Below, in pieces: positions 47,323 through 57,823 of a stretch of DNA of 64,000 bases. The position numbers were made by a program, and so were the translations under genes. Each line of letters starts with the position of its first letter. The first letter of the stretch is position 1. Source of the DNA: Wolfiporia cocos (Eukaryota; Basidiomycota; Agaricomycetes; Polyporales; Phaeolaceae); assembly GCA_029448655.1 (NCBI GenBank), contig JACCLO010000014.1, positions 1,488,001-1,552,000 on the forward strand, in the 5' to 3' direction. The notes beneath the pieces were generated by a model. That model made no database searches and was not told the origin of the DNA. It was given only the letters and a program-made list of their open reading frames with translations.

Positions 47323-48848
47323 CAAGCTACCCGGTCCTAGGATAGCACGATCGACATCTCCAGAGCCTGAGAACTTTGATATTGAAGGTGAACAGGTCAA
47401 ATTTCTGCTCCCTGTCAAACACAATGACAGCGATCAACTTTCAAATAGCAACTCCGGTGAGTACCAGACTCATTGTACAGAGCACTATGCTGAGTAGGCA
47501 TCTCAGACAATGAGAGCGACTGGCTAGAGGATGAAGAATATATCAGGCAGCACATTGCCGAAGTTACAGAAGATGATGTTGTTATCAGGGACAAGACCGG
47601 AACACCAGATCCGGGGTCAGATGCAAAGCACCGAAGTCCAGAATACCAATTCTGTCCAGCTAATCATCGGCTACTGATTATGCGACTCTTCGCGAAGCAT
47701 GCTTCCCAGCATTCTCTCTTGCCTGACCGGCATGGGAAGCCCCGTACTGCAAGGGACATTTGGCACGATGCTATAACTGAGATGTACTTCCACTGTGAGC
47801 GGAATCAGCTTTGCGAAGTCTGGGCTTATCTCTGGACGTCTTGGTATTCTCCATCCTGCTGGATTCTATGGGCACGTTCTGCAAATGCTAACAGCATCCC
47901 ATACAAGCGCACAACAATGATAGTGGAGGCACTATGGCGCAACATCAAACGACTTGTTCTTCACATGTATAACCGCCCTCCGGTCGATCTTGCTGTCTAC
48001 GCAGTCATAACTAAGGCACTACCTCCCTATCGCTTAACACCCGCCCGGCTTATCATTCCTCAGCGTGCGGGTCGATCACAGGGCCTCACACATTCACAGG
48101 AAGCATTCAAGCGTTCCTGGGAACCTCTGCTAACAGTTCCCATCAACGGTGTGTATGTTACAGATGTTTCACGGTGGACATGTGACTGTGGGGCCCAGAA
48201 TTATCACTCATACCTCCTGTGCAAACATCTCGTACAAAACACCGGGCCTCTACTTGCTCATTGGTGGGCTTCTGCTGTTAGATTTCATATTCCTCCATTC
48301 TACACCGTTCCAATTGAGGGGATTGTTGCTCTGCCACCCGAGGAGCCGGCACCATATGCCTGGCATGCTCACATGCCTCAGGCAAGCACTGTGCCATTGT
48401 TAACTATGGGATGCAGTACAGAATCAGATGCAGAGCCTACAGCCAGTGTAGGTATTTCCATTTGAATGCTGATGTCGTTGTTGACTTAGAATTTTTGCAA
48501 ATTCTGTCTTTGCCGTCAAGGCCTCCGCCAACAGGAAGAGATGGTCTGATGCGAACACGTGCGGGAGGTAACGTGGGCTTCGCAGTAAGCATCCTACTTG
48601 ATCACACTACTCTATACTAAGATTTCAAAATTTTCAGCTTGACGATGAAGATGAAATCGATGTAGACCACTTGATTGCAGTTCTACGGCGATCATTGTGC
48701 ATCCTTGAGGACCAACAAGATCGCGCAGAGCCACGGTGGTTCAAGAATGCAGCACGTATAATGAAACCACTTATCCTCTGGGAAAGTGATATCCGTCGCC
48801 ACGAACAGCGTCGTACAATGCCCATCACAAACTCAACTACTCACCAAC

Positions 48849-50481
48849 TAGTGTTGCGAGGTCCGGTCCGGTCCGGTCTTTTGCATGTTTTGGGAAGGAC
48901 CAAGGACCAGGACCAGGACCGGACCGGTGCGGGCAATGAGAGACCGGACTGAGACCAGTCTCAAGCAGGACCACGGTCCTGTACCGGTCCCAGGACCGGT
49001 CTGAACTGGTCCAGGACTGATTAAATGGTCATTCACTTGACTAGATTTTATTTGTAAGAAAATGCGACGAAAGGGCACTTATTGCTCAACATGTATCAAA
49101 ACATACTTAGTACAGCTCACAAATTGACTATGATGCACCGATTGTTGAGTTTGCCAGTATGGTTGTGTCACAAGAATTCTCCTAGTTTCCCTATATTTCT
49201 TACTATTTTTCCGGCAATTCTACGAATTATCTATGACTTTCTAGACCAATAACTAGCTTATCTGGTTCATAAGTTAACGGTTACATACGTGCCGAATGAT
49301 GGCCGCGTTATCTCCCGTAACGACGGTCTTATCTTATCACTAGTAGTTACCATCAGTCACATGTCTAGTTCTAGCCAATCGGACATTCCGTCCGGAAGCC
49401 GTCAGCCTATAAATGTCAGCGGACTGGGCTTTGGTCACGCCCTGTCTTTGTAATGACAAGAGCGCAAAACGCCATTCGTGCGGCCTATGCCGCCTTTCTA
49501 TATCCTGGTTTTGATCGGTATATGTATTTATTGCGTATTACTCAGTACTTAGCTACCTGGGGACTTGTACATACGAATACGGATATTAGTATTACCTAAT
49601 AGGACTGTTAGGGGTCTTATTTATCATGTATATATACTAGCCTTGCTGAGCGCTATTGCCTCAGTTCTATTCATTGCATTCATACTACGAGTTAACCACT
49701 CAACGTATCCTGCTTAACAACTGCTTATATCTCTTGCCTAACCAGCAATCCCAAGATCATTACTAGTAAGTGTTATCTTGTGTTAGGTTGGTACACTGAA
49801 GCTGGTATATATTTATATATGCCACTGTGGTGACTGCACATCTCAGGTTAAACCTGACGACATTTATTGCTTCGTTCTTGTATGACACAATGAGTAGTAA
49901 TAGTGACCACTAAGTGGTTGGAAGCCAGTGACTGCATGAGATTGAACTGCATATATATCTATTTCAATGTGCAAGTGTCAGAGCTGCTGGGCAGGATAAT
50001 ATATAACTGTGTGCAAGTCAACAACATTAGTGATAACATATGAGGGCAGACTGCATGTGTTAAGCACTGCCCAAGACAATAGCAGCGCTTCGTTGTATCA
50101 TTAATATTAGAAGCTTTACTGGTGAAAACTATTATTGTCAGGTTTTGTGATGCTTAGCTAGTGGTACATACATGATGCAGATCGTCTTGGATCACTCACT
50201 GGAGTCTTAGGTACTTGATTTTATGTTTATATTAGTGCATCATGGTTTACAATCTTGGAGTCGAGGCACTATTCTATGCTAACCTTTGGGACCGGTCCGG
50301 GACTGGTCCAGACCGGTCCCAACCGGTCCTGTATAAATTGAAATTGACAACTCGTTAGGACCAGGACCAGGACCGTGTTAGGACCGGGACTGGACCGGAC
50401 CGCTGAATCGGTCCTAATCAGTCCGGTCCTGGTCCTGTCCTTGGTCTTTAGCGGTCCTTGGGACCGGACCTCGCAACACTA
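48849..50481. mobile_element. hAT-type non-autonomous element 2 (1633 bp)
   Basis: The inverted ends TAGTGTTGCGAGGTCCGGTC are identical for 21 bp. The target duplication TCACCAAC (48841-48848) and TCGCCAAC (50482-50489) has one mismatch. Subterminal regions (48860-49025 and 50285-50470) are arrays of GGTCC/GGACC motifs. The 1.2-kb core is non-coding and AT-rich; 49300-49780 resembles an LTR (TATAAAT at about 49410, then CTCAGTTC), possibly another nested insertion. It sits in the last coding exon of the MULE transposase. Confidence 0.92.
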
Positions 50482-50884
50482 TCGCCAACAACCCCTAGCC
50501 ACAAATTACAAGTACTGTATTTAACAGAGTTTCCTACATCTTTAATACAGATATCAATGAGCGATACAAGCAATTCACTATTGCCTCGATAAGCTTCCAC
50601 AGTGCCGTGGCCTTCAACTTTCGTCGAAGGGGCACGCAGAGACGCCCGCCGCTGGCAGTGTGCACGTGAAATCCACGTGATCCTCAGCGCTTGCATCTAC
50701 GCAAACCCGCTGGGTAATTACCTGCCTATCAACGTAAATATACAAGCGCCTTGCAAAAGTTGTATATCGGAGGTGCCCAACATTGTTGGTATGTCGCCCG
50801 CTTCCTTCTGCTTTTCCTTCCATCATCGCGGGCGTATTGACATCCACGATAGGAGTACGCTTGACTGGTCAACTGACTGGATGG

Positions 50885-52310
50885 GCAACCACCAAGGATC
50901 TAATCTTGCATTGACATCTAGCTGGGAAGCTGACTGTTCGAGTGCGTGCTCCGGCTCTCGCTGGCGAAGAGTTTCCAGGAGCTGATGCTGAGCGGTTGTT
51001 AGGGAGGTACCGGCCGCATCCTCGAGTACTTCGGCCCCGGCTTGTTCAACCAGTCTTGCACAGGCCTGCAACGGTTGCGAACATGGGTGCTGAGGTCGGT
51101 GCGACGATGTCCACGTTTCCCTACACGCCGGACATGCGCGCGTACCTCACCGCTACCGGCCGTGCCCCCGTTGCACGCGCCGCGGATGATGCAGCTGCTG
51201 AAGGCTTCCTTACGGCGGAATAGGGCGCGGAAATATCGTGCGTACTCACGTCGTCTCATCCCGCATTTAACTTCCATCATTAATTCCCCCACCTCGGGGC
51301 TTTATCCTCGCATGGTGCAATTTTGCTGACGGCTGGCTGGACGGCAGAACTTGTCCGAGCTGGAGCCGACCATCAACGCGCCGTTCACCCCTGATCTCAC
51401 GACGCCCCTCTCTAACTTTGGCGCATTCGTCAAGGAACAGGGCTGGAAAGACAGAAAGACAAGTTGTCTGTGGGTCTTATTGGTTCGTGCACGAACAGCT
51501 CGTACAAGGACATGGTGCGTGCTCCGCTCTCTTCCTACCTATCGCGGGCAGTGTTGACGCACGGACAGCGCAGACGAGCATTGCAGATTTGGCTAAGCAA
51601 GCCAAGGCTGCAGGACTTACGGTGAAGGTGCGGCAGGCGCGCAATCCTCCCCTCTAGGACCGAGTTGAACTTGAGGATAGAGGGGACGTGTAGTGGAAAC
51701 GCGAGGACAAGAAGCATGAGGAGAACGGTGCGTGACTCTGCAAGGACTTGGCAGTGGCCGATGCTGAACGTCCTCATCAGCGATCCTCACGTCGTTCAAC
51801 CAGTCAGTATACCGCCACTTATTTCGAAGCTGCTCTGATCCCTCACCCCTCTGCAGCAACTTCAAGCCCCATAACGACAATGGTCGGCTCATGGTGAACT
51901 TCCTCGCCTCGCCCACTATCATCACCGCGATAGCCTTCTCCGGTAAACTCTCCTTAAACCCGATGATAGACACACTCCGCACGCCCTCTGGTGTGCCCTC
52001 CAAGTTGACGCCGCCAAAGGGCCAGGACCTGCCCACGGCAGGCTTCGCCCCTGGCGAGACCGCTTTCTGCCCGTGTCCGACGTCCTCCCCTCAGCCCGAC
52101 ACGGAGGTCGTCATCCGGCCCGACTCGCAGCATCTCGAGCGCCTTGAGCTGTTCCCTTCACACTTCGGCGAGGGCAGCGGGAACCCGCGCGGCCTGGAGC
52201 TTCCGCCGTTGAAGGTGCTCATGCGCATTCGGGCAAAGTGGATCACATCTCGACGGCGGACTCGCGGCTCAAGTACAGGGCCATTTAACTAATATCTCGG
52301 GGAACCTTCA
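50885..52310 (+). pseudogene. Mitochondrial-type aconitase pseudogene
   Basis: A broken copy of aconitate hydratase. In order: ATTKDLILH, a stop, then HLAGKLTVR (about 50885-50943); EYFGPGLFNQSCTGL (about 51030); ANMGAEVGATMSTFPYTPDM (51080-51140); [16 protein letters not shown] (51351); [15 protein letters not shown], out of frame with the preceding piece (about 51470), with its cluster-ligand Cys; FLASPTIITAIAFSGKLSLN (51900); GQDLPTAGFAPGETAF; LFPSHFGEGSGNPRGLELP; and a degraded CTTDHISAAGPW region before 52300. At least three frameshifts and several stops. The C-terminal third is absent. It directly follows the right end of the MULE. Confidence 0.88.
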
Positions 52311-52618
52311 TGTCCTTTAGGACATGCGGAGCTGAATATTGCATTCGACAGTGATTACTGTATGTTGAGCGTCATATAGTTGCATGAGATTAGCTTAAGT
52401 GCAGCGGAAGGTGATGAATGACGAGGGAGGAGAGGTTAACGTAGTGTTTGACCATGACCATGAAGCATTGCAGAGCAAGACGGATACCATTGTGAAATGT
52501 GTCAAGGTGTGCTGGCAGCCATGGGCTGACCCTCCTTTCTCTCTTACCACCACCATCGCCTTAGGCGCTCACGTACCGTCCACCTAAACAACACCCCCTA
52601 CGCATCGTCCACCTCACC

Positions 52619-54416
52619 ATGAACACCCAACGCACCGTCCCGAGTACACAGAGGGTCCCTAACGACATCACCCCTGCTACCTTTGCCTTTAACCTACATA
52701 ACGCCGCCCAGAGCATCCACCGGGCACACGAAACCACACCATCAACTTACGCTCTTCCTCTTTGGAAGACGCATGTATCATACCTCCTCACTGCTATCAC
52801 CCATGGTGCCAATGAATTGGCCCACACCAAACTCCCTTCCCTGCTCACTTTGCAGCAGGACGTCAACAACCTTGCGCTACACCTCACCTCACTCCTAGCG
52901 CCTACGTTCAACAACCCTTTGCCCACCCCTCCCACGCCTTCCACCCCTGAGCCACGCACCACTCCATCCATGCCTCACCTCAAGCACGTTTCTAACCACT
53001 CTATCCGACCCACTCCAAAGAAACCCAAACCGCGTCTCCACTGGGTTCTGAATCGTCCCGAGACACCACCTCGAACACCATCCCCACAACCTACACCTCC
53101 CCGTACCCCATCACCCACCCCCACTCATCACTCTGTCAACTCTGTCGACACCGTCGAATTCCTCCTCGAGCCACCAATATATGACCACCCTATTGGCCCC
53201 CTCGAAGAACCCCTTTACGACCACCCTGCTGGTCCTAGTGATGTGCAAAGCACGGCTCGGCTCAAAGCCCGGGGCTTGGGCCCGGCTTTGAAGGGCTTGG
53301 GCTCAGCGGAATGTCAAGCCGGGCCCTCCTTGACGGCTCAGGCCGGCTTGGGCCCGGCTCAAGCTCAGGCCGGGGCTTATGGGTAATCATGTAGGACCTC
53401 GAAATTATTGGCTTGTGCAGCTCAAATGGCAGCACAACATATTCAGAATGCTTATATGTCTACTATTTGTTGTTATTCTGATCTACAAGTGTTTTTACAG
53501 CTGCTTATGATGTTGACCGAAAATCCAGATCTCAATCACAACCCCGATCGCAACAGTAGTCACAACGTTCCGCACTGTGTTAGCAATACACAAGTCATTG
53601 TAATGGTCGTTGAGATCATATAAGGTGAATTGATGCAAAATCTTAAACCAAAGGGCCCATTTTTGCTAATTCTAACAACACCACAGCTGCGCGCCTAAAG
53701 CCGCTGGCTCAGGGCTCGGCTACGGCCGGCTCACGGTCCAAGCCGGGCCCTGAGCCGTCTTAAGCCGCCCCCCCAGGCTCGGCCCAGCCCGGCTTAAGTC
53801 GGCTTGGCCAGGCCCGGCTCACGGCTTTGAGCCGTGCTTTGCATATCACTAGCTGGTCCTGTGGAAGGACCAATCTATAGCCAACCCACTGGTCCTATGG
53901 AAGGACCAATCTATGACCAACCTGCTGGTCCTATGGAGGGATTAATTTACCCCTGCCCTGCTGGACCTGATCCATTCAACCCCGTCCCATATCAACCTCA
54001 ACCACAATCATTTGTGCCCACCCGCACGATCACCCTCAAGATTACCTCTGTACTCCGCCGCCCTACTGTGACTGGCGGCATATTCACCCCCTCCGAGCTT
54101 AGCAATGCGTGGCAACAATCACTGCTCAGCTTCCAATACATGGACTATTTCAGTCACTATAACATCCTTAACGTCACATATGACATGTTCACCGGCTTCA
54201 ACTAGACCGACCCTTCTTCCACCGCTATCCGCTCCTCCATCCTTATGTCCTACCCTGACGATGACGCCTACCTCATCACGCGTCGGCTTACCAGCCACTT
54301 CCACATCTACTCCTACCTCGCTCGCAAACGCGACATCTTCAACAATTCCGTCACTTACTCAATCTACTCCGACCAATCTATCCTCGCAGCAAGTTCGAGT
54401 TCTTCTGCTATGTAGC
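52619..54416 (+). pseudogene. Pro-rich ORF with YxxPxGPxEGP repeats, split by a hAT element
   Basis: The ORF starts MNTQRTVPSTQRVPND and is open to the hAT-3 insertion at 53236; removing the element and one target copy continues the same frame to FTGFN, a TAG (54204-54206), and then in the same frame to a second stop at 54414-54416. Residues 1-100 are helical, followed by a P/T-rich linker. Five degenerate repeats flank the insertion site, such as IYDHPIGPLEEP, IYSQPTGPMEGP and IYDQPAGPMEGL. The C-terminal part (TITLKITSVLRRPTVTGG, RRLTSHFHIYSYLARKRDIF) suggests a folded domain I do not recognise. Whether this is a host gene or a gag-like ORF of an unknown element is open. Confidence 0.6.
53236..53851. 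mobile_element. hAT-type non-autonomous element 3 (616 bp)
   Basis: Inverted ends TAGTGATGTGCAAAGCACGG (one mismatch in 23 bp) with a perfect 8-bp target duplication GCTGGTCC at 53228-53235 and 53852-53859. Subterminal regions are arrays of GGCTC/GAGCC and GGGCTTGGG motifs (53250-53390 and 53700-53840). The core has no coding potential. It splits the Pro-rich repeat ORF. Confidence 0.95.
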
Positions 54417-54584
54417 TCCTTTTGTTACTACTACCTTTTCCTACCTCGTCCCATTTTTCCCTTCATTTTATATTTTTCTTTACGCATCACTAGAGCTGTT
54501 AAGTGTCGGTCCAAACTCGAAACCCTATGACACCAGCTCACTCTTCTTTACAATACATAATCAACGTACAACCCATACCACCTG

Positions 54585-55070
54585 TCACAGATTTTGTGGC
54601 ATGTTTTAATGTATTACCCCTCCCTGGCTCGAACCCAGGACTTCACGTTCTAGTAGTCACATGACTGGTGCCCGGTAGTGTAGTGGTATATAGCGTACTC
54701 GTCCGTCAGGACATACGGTCACATGATAAGTAGGTCACATGGTATATACTGGGGCACATGATAGATAGCGCACGGCCCATGCCTTTAGGGCAGTACTTCT
54801 ATAGTAGCGCGTTGTCTCCCCATGTATATAAACCTACTCGCTGAGGTCTTACTACCTCAGTTCGATTATCATCGGCATTGGGGCGAGTCCCTCAGTTACA
54901 CTCTGAACCTCTGCGTGCTAGACTGGTGGTCAACATAACTACTTGGTTACTGTCTACCTTGGGTCGTCTATCAACACCCATCCAGTCGCCCTTCAAGACA
55001 TTAGGTCTTACGCCTTAGACGTTAGGTTATAGGCGGGGCGTTAGTATCGTACGTCACAGTAAAACTGTGT
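54585..55070. repeat. LTR-like sequence with tRNA-like boxes
   Basis: Begins TGTCACAGATTTTGTGG and ends near ACTGTGTCA, with CATGTATATAAACC (TATA) at about 54822 and a TCAGTTC downstream, an LTR-like layout. At 54632-54650 a box-B-like GGTTCGAGCC lies on the minus strand, and at 54675-54690 a box-A-like TAGTGTAGTGG lies on the plus strand. No partner LTR of high identity is present. Confidence 0.35.
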
Positions 55071-55841
55071 CACCACCACCCTACTCCTATTTGTGATACT
55101 CTTCACTTCCACCGTGGCTCTAGTTAGCTGCCGCACATGTACTTAGGATACTGACTGCAGGGTATAAATGGTGGTGCCATGGCAACGCGGCGGGGCAGCC
55201 TCTGGTAGAAGCACCAGAGGTCCGTAGTCTTACGAGCCCCCACGAAGCGTTACACCAGGCGAAGTACCCGTACGGAGTGAGCAAGCAAGACCGCCCCCTT
55301 TCGAACGCAAGGTAGAAGGGGTCGACCGACGTAAGCCCCGTTTGAGGACCCGCCACCGTCACCCCTGCAAAGGGAATGCGCGCGCGTGTGGAGGTCTAGG
55401 GCAGTCCGGCCACTTACCCCTGGGCGGCAGGGTATCACCAAGAACTGATGATCAGTGGGTATGCGAAGGAACCCGCAAGGGTCTCCAACCCCACACCGAC
55501 GATCACGAAGGTCAGAAAGCAATCCTCGACGACCGACTACTTCTCCGACAAAACCAACCACATACCCCGAGGTCGGTGCGCCACGTCCATCTATGTCGGC
55601 GTCAGTCCTAGGAGGCGGAATGACACAGCATTACCTCAACCTCCGATGGGCCCGCTCACCTCTGGAGGGCCTCGTTCACTCACGTTGCGGGATGGGGGGA
55701 CGTTTTCTTCACTCCTCCACCGGCGGACGGACCGTGCACATGGACGCTCCTCATGAACCACATGAGTCGTGTGTTAAACAAGCAACCAAGGATGCGAGGG
55801 TCGTAGGAAGATAGGTAGAACGTCAGGGACGACGTTTTTCG
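55071..55841. other. Probable retroelement tail, no intact ORF
   Basis: GC-rich 0.8 kb with several overlapping short open frames and no recognisable domain. Its end in a polypurine tract just before an LTR-like start suggests it is the last internal part of a degraded LTR retrotransposon. Confidence 0.35.
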
Positions 55842-56220
55842 AGAGGGGGGGTAATGTCACAAATTATTCCACTAATAGTTTGTACTCCCTCGCTATAGGA
55901 CGCACACGCGGCGCTAGGCGTACGCCGCGTCTCTGCGCTGTAGCCACCTCCGGCGTCTCCCAGTTATTGCAGGTCACCTGGTCGCCTGGTTAGCGCTGTA
56001 GGGTAGCGCGCGCCTCAGGTACCGTCACTTATGGTCACATTGTTACATGACTCGTTACCTAGCACATGACCCATTAGATAGCGGTGCACAGACCACTACT
56101 TTAGGGCGGTCTCGGTAGTATACACAAGCATGTATATAATACGACGAGATGTGGGCTTACACCCCATCTCTCAGATTCTCGACAATGGTGTATAACCCTT
56201 TCTCGCTTAACGCTGTGTGA
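55842..56220 (+). mobile_element. Polypurine tract and LTR start of another retroelement
   Basis: CGAGAGGGGGGGTAA (about 55840-55854) is followed directly by TGTCACAAATTATTCC, the usual polypurine-tract/LTR junction. Downstream there is ATGTATATAATACG (about 56131) and CATCTCTCAGATTC, like an LTR promoter. The right border is unclear. Confidence 0.45.
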
Positions 56221-56605
56221 TCTACTGGCCCGGGGCCCGTATCTCTCCTACCTTGTCTGTGAGGTTATCAGCTATGTCGGCGTACACTAGGAATGCGGGG
56301 ATGCCCCATCCATGTAGCCTCTGCGCTCACCTCTGGTTGGTGCCTTATGGCCTCGATTGTAGGCCTGTATGGATCCCCCTGAGCCCAGGGGTCGCACAGA
56401 CAGTGAGTCTGTGTCATTGGATACGCAATACTGACCCGGAGGATCGGCATTGGAAAGTGGCTTGGGTTTTACACCCTTTAGCTTGTCCATGCTTCAACAA
56501 TGAGGGTGCCGTCTTGAGCCACATGGGTGTCACATCAAGGCTAAAAAAAACCACCGTCGATCAAAGATCACGAGACACCAGCGCTCCAGATCCCAAAGGA
56601 CTGGG
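56221..56605. other. Spacer before the gypsy LTR
   Basis: 385 bp with one open stretch of about 140 codons (56217-56651) that runs into the LTR and matches nothing I know. Probably not a gene. Confidence 0.4.
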
Positions 56606-57315
56606 TGTTATGGGTCGAATACCCGTTCGTATATTCGAGTCGCGAATATAGATTGTTCTTCTGCACGTAGGCGTGTAGCCGTATGCAAGGCAAATACTTG
56701 TTAGATGCCTTCAAGTCCTAAGTGAAGTCCTTAGAAGATCGGTGAATATCCTAATACATGTTAGAGGATATAATCTGTTCAAGTGCGAGTCTGATAGAAT
56801 ATAAGACTCGCCTAAATCCGAGAAGTCAATGTGCACTTCGAGGACTTAGTCGTTCGGTTGCTCGAGTGAGAAATACTGAGCGTAGTTTCCTACATTTGAG
56901 AACGAGTATAAGACTTCTTGTTTGTACAACAAGGTCAAGCTGCAGAGCCTCGACGGTAAGTACATGAGTTTATATACTACGTTAAGTTTCAGGGGTCGAG
57001 CCTGTCCCAGATGTCACCGATACTATCTACGCTATAGTACCAAACGTTTGATAAGTATGTAGTGATATATCCGAAACGATAGATAGGAATGAAGATGGCG
57101 GTTGAACGCCATCTATCAGCTACTAAATGATAAATATGAAACGTGGACAGAGTTGAATCTGTCAAAGGTGAAACGCGCCCTACATGCTAGTACAACTGGG
57201 GATGTGCCCAGTAGAGTCACGAGTGGCCAGGGGGTTGGTTGTGCAACAAGTCCCTGTATTGTATTCGCCCGGTGGTGAGTTCCGTTCGTATCTCAAAAAT
57301 CAAAATAACCGTAAC
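56606..57315 (-). mobile_element. 3' LTR of the chromodomain gypsy element
   Basis: 710 bp bounded by TGTTACGG at 57315 and ATAACA at 56606 (read on the minus strand). A purine-rich TTAGGGAGGAGCTGA lies immediately upstream (57316-57330), the polypurine tract for plus-strand priming. TATATAAAC occurs near 56975 on the minus strand. Two more copies lie at 37692-38400 and, truncated, at 38401-38690. Confidence 0.9.
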
Positions 57316-57370
57316 ATCAGCTCCTCCCTAAGCGTTCGTCGTCCCTGACGAATTCTCCAAGCCTCCCCCT

Positions 57371-57823
57371 TCAGAGGGCCTCGGCGTCCTGCTCGTTGTA
57401 GATGTCTCCATTCCCACTGAGGGACGGGGTCGTAGGAGTTCGCCATACGAAGTGTTGGCGGCATTCATTCTGTCGATGACCCGGTTGATTGAGCCCACAA
57501 GCTCGGCAAATGTAGTCGGGGCAATCGAGGATCCAGTGACTAGCGGAGCCACACTGTCGGCAAGGTTGTTTGGGCGAAGGCCTCACTGGTACCCGTAGGG
57601 AAGGGATATCGCGGAGGTATTCATTGTGTCGATACCTCCAGTGATGTGCGGCTCGGTGAAGGTTTTGTATCGCCCATGCGGGTAGGGAGGCAGTGTCTCG
57701 TTCATGCTCCCACACACCTCGCTCAAACTCCTCGCGGGTAATGCTCTGCACCGAAGGAGATCGTCGAACAGGCGGTGTGCTATTCGATCTTCGCTGTTGC
57801 GCTGGGGTAGCCCGAGGGCTCAT
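57371..57823 (-). CDS. Extra zinc-knuckle ORF at the 3' end of the gypsy element
   Basis: 150 aa starting MSPRATPAQQRRSNS. A helical block (ITREEFERGVWEHERD, LPAWAIQNLHRAAHHWRYR) precedes two knuckles, CRQCGSASHWILDC (CX2CX4HX4C) and CRACGLNQPGHRQNEC (CX2CX6HX4C). The ATG overlaps the TGA of the upstream integrase-chromodomain ORF as ATGA (57823-57820). It ends 41 bp before the polypurine tract. Most gypsy elements have a zinc knuckle only in gag; this is an additional one. A role in RNA packaging or as a chaperone is a guess. Confidence 0.75.
   Translation of the reverse strand: MSPRATPAQQRRSNSTPPVRRSPSVQSITREEFERGVWEHERDTASLPAWAIQNLHRAAHHWRYRHNEYLRDIPSLRVPVRPSPKQPCRQCGSASHWILDCPDYICRACGLNQPGHRQNECRQHFVWRTPTTPSLSGNGDIYNEQDAEAL

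Larger units (their letters stand above)
44826..50524 (+). pseudogene. MULE transposase gene, split by two hAT elements
   Basis: The gene begins MSNVCIQCGGDPKPLSAF with a zinc-ribbon-like CX2C..CX2C. Exons continue at 45262-45564, 45620-45918 and 45967 onward. The MULE catalytic core is visible: ELAMDST (first Asp), NGTNFELFAAVADAQGSGIP, YTLTDKDWSEINAM (second Asp) and CFWHALRALKQRL (C..H). hAT-1 interrupts the coding sequence after PIRLKL; removing it restores the frame. Then follow LIMRLFAKHASQ, a third catalytic-region helix and a SWIM zinc finger (WTCDCGAQNYHSYLLCKHLV). The last exon (DDEDEIDVDHLIAVLRR) is interrupted by hAT-2 a few codons before a stop at 50522-50524. Fungal Mutator-type transposases have this domain order. 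The gene is dead through insertion rather than point decay. Confidence 0.8.
44545..50698 (+). mobile_element. Mutator-like element (MULE) with long TIRs
   Basis: The left end (44545-44630) and the reverse complement of the right end (50613-50698) share AGATGCAAGCGCTGAGGATC onward, identical for 36 bp and then similar for about 50 more (CGGGCGTCTCT, CCCCTTCGAC). The flanking 9-mers AGCCAAGCC and ACGCAAACC agree at 6 of 9 positions, as expected for an old 9-bp target duplication. The element encloses one transposase gene on the plus strand and two later hAT-type insertions. Without those it would be about 3.7 kb. Confidence 0.8.

Noticed and set aside
56217..56651. 144-codon plus-strand open frame
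   Set aside because: It runs into the LTR, has no recognisable domain and no splice-consistent extension.
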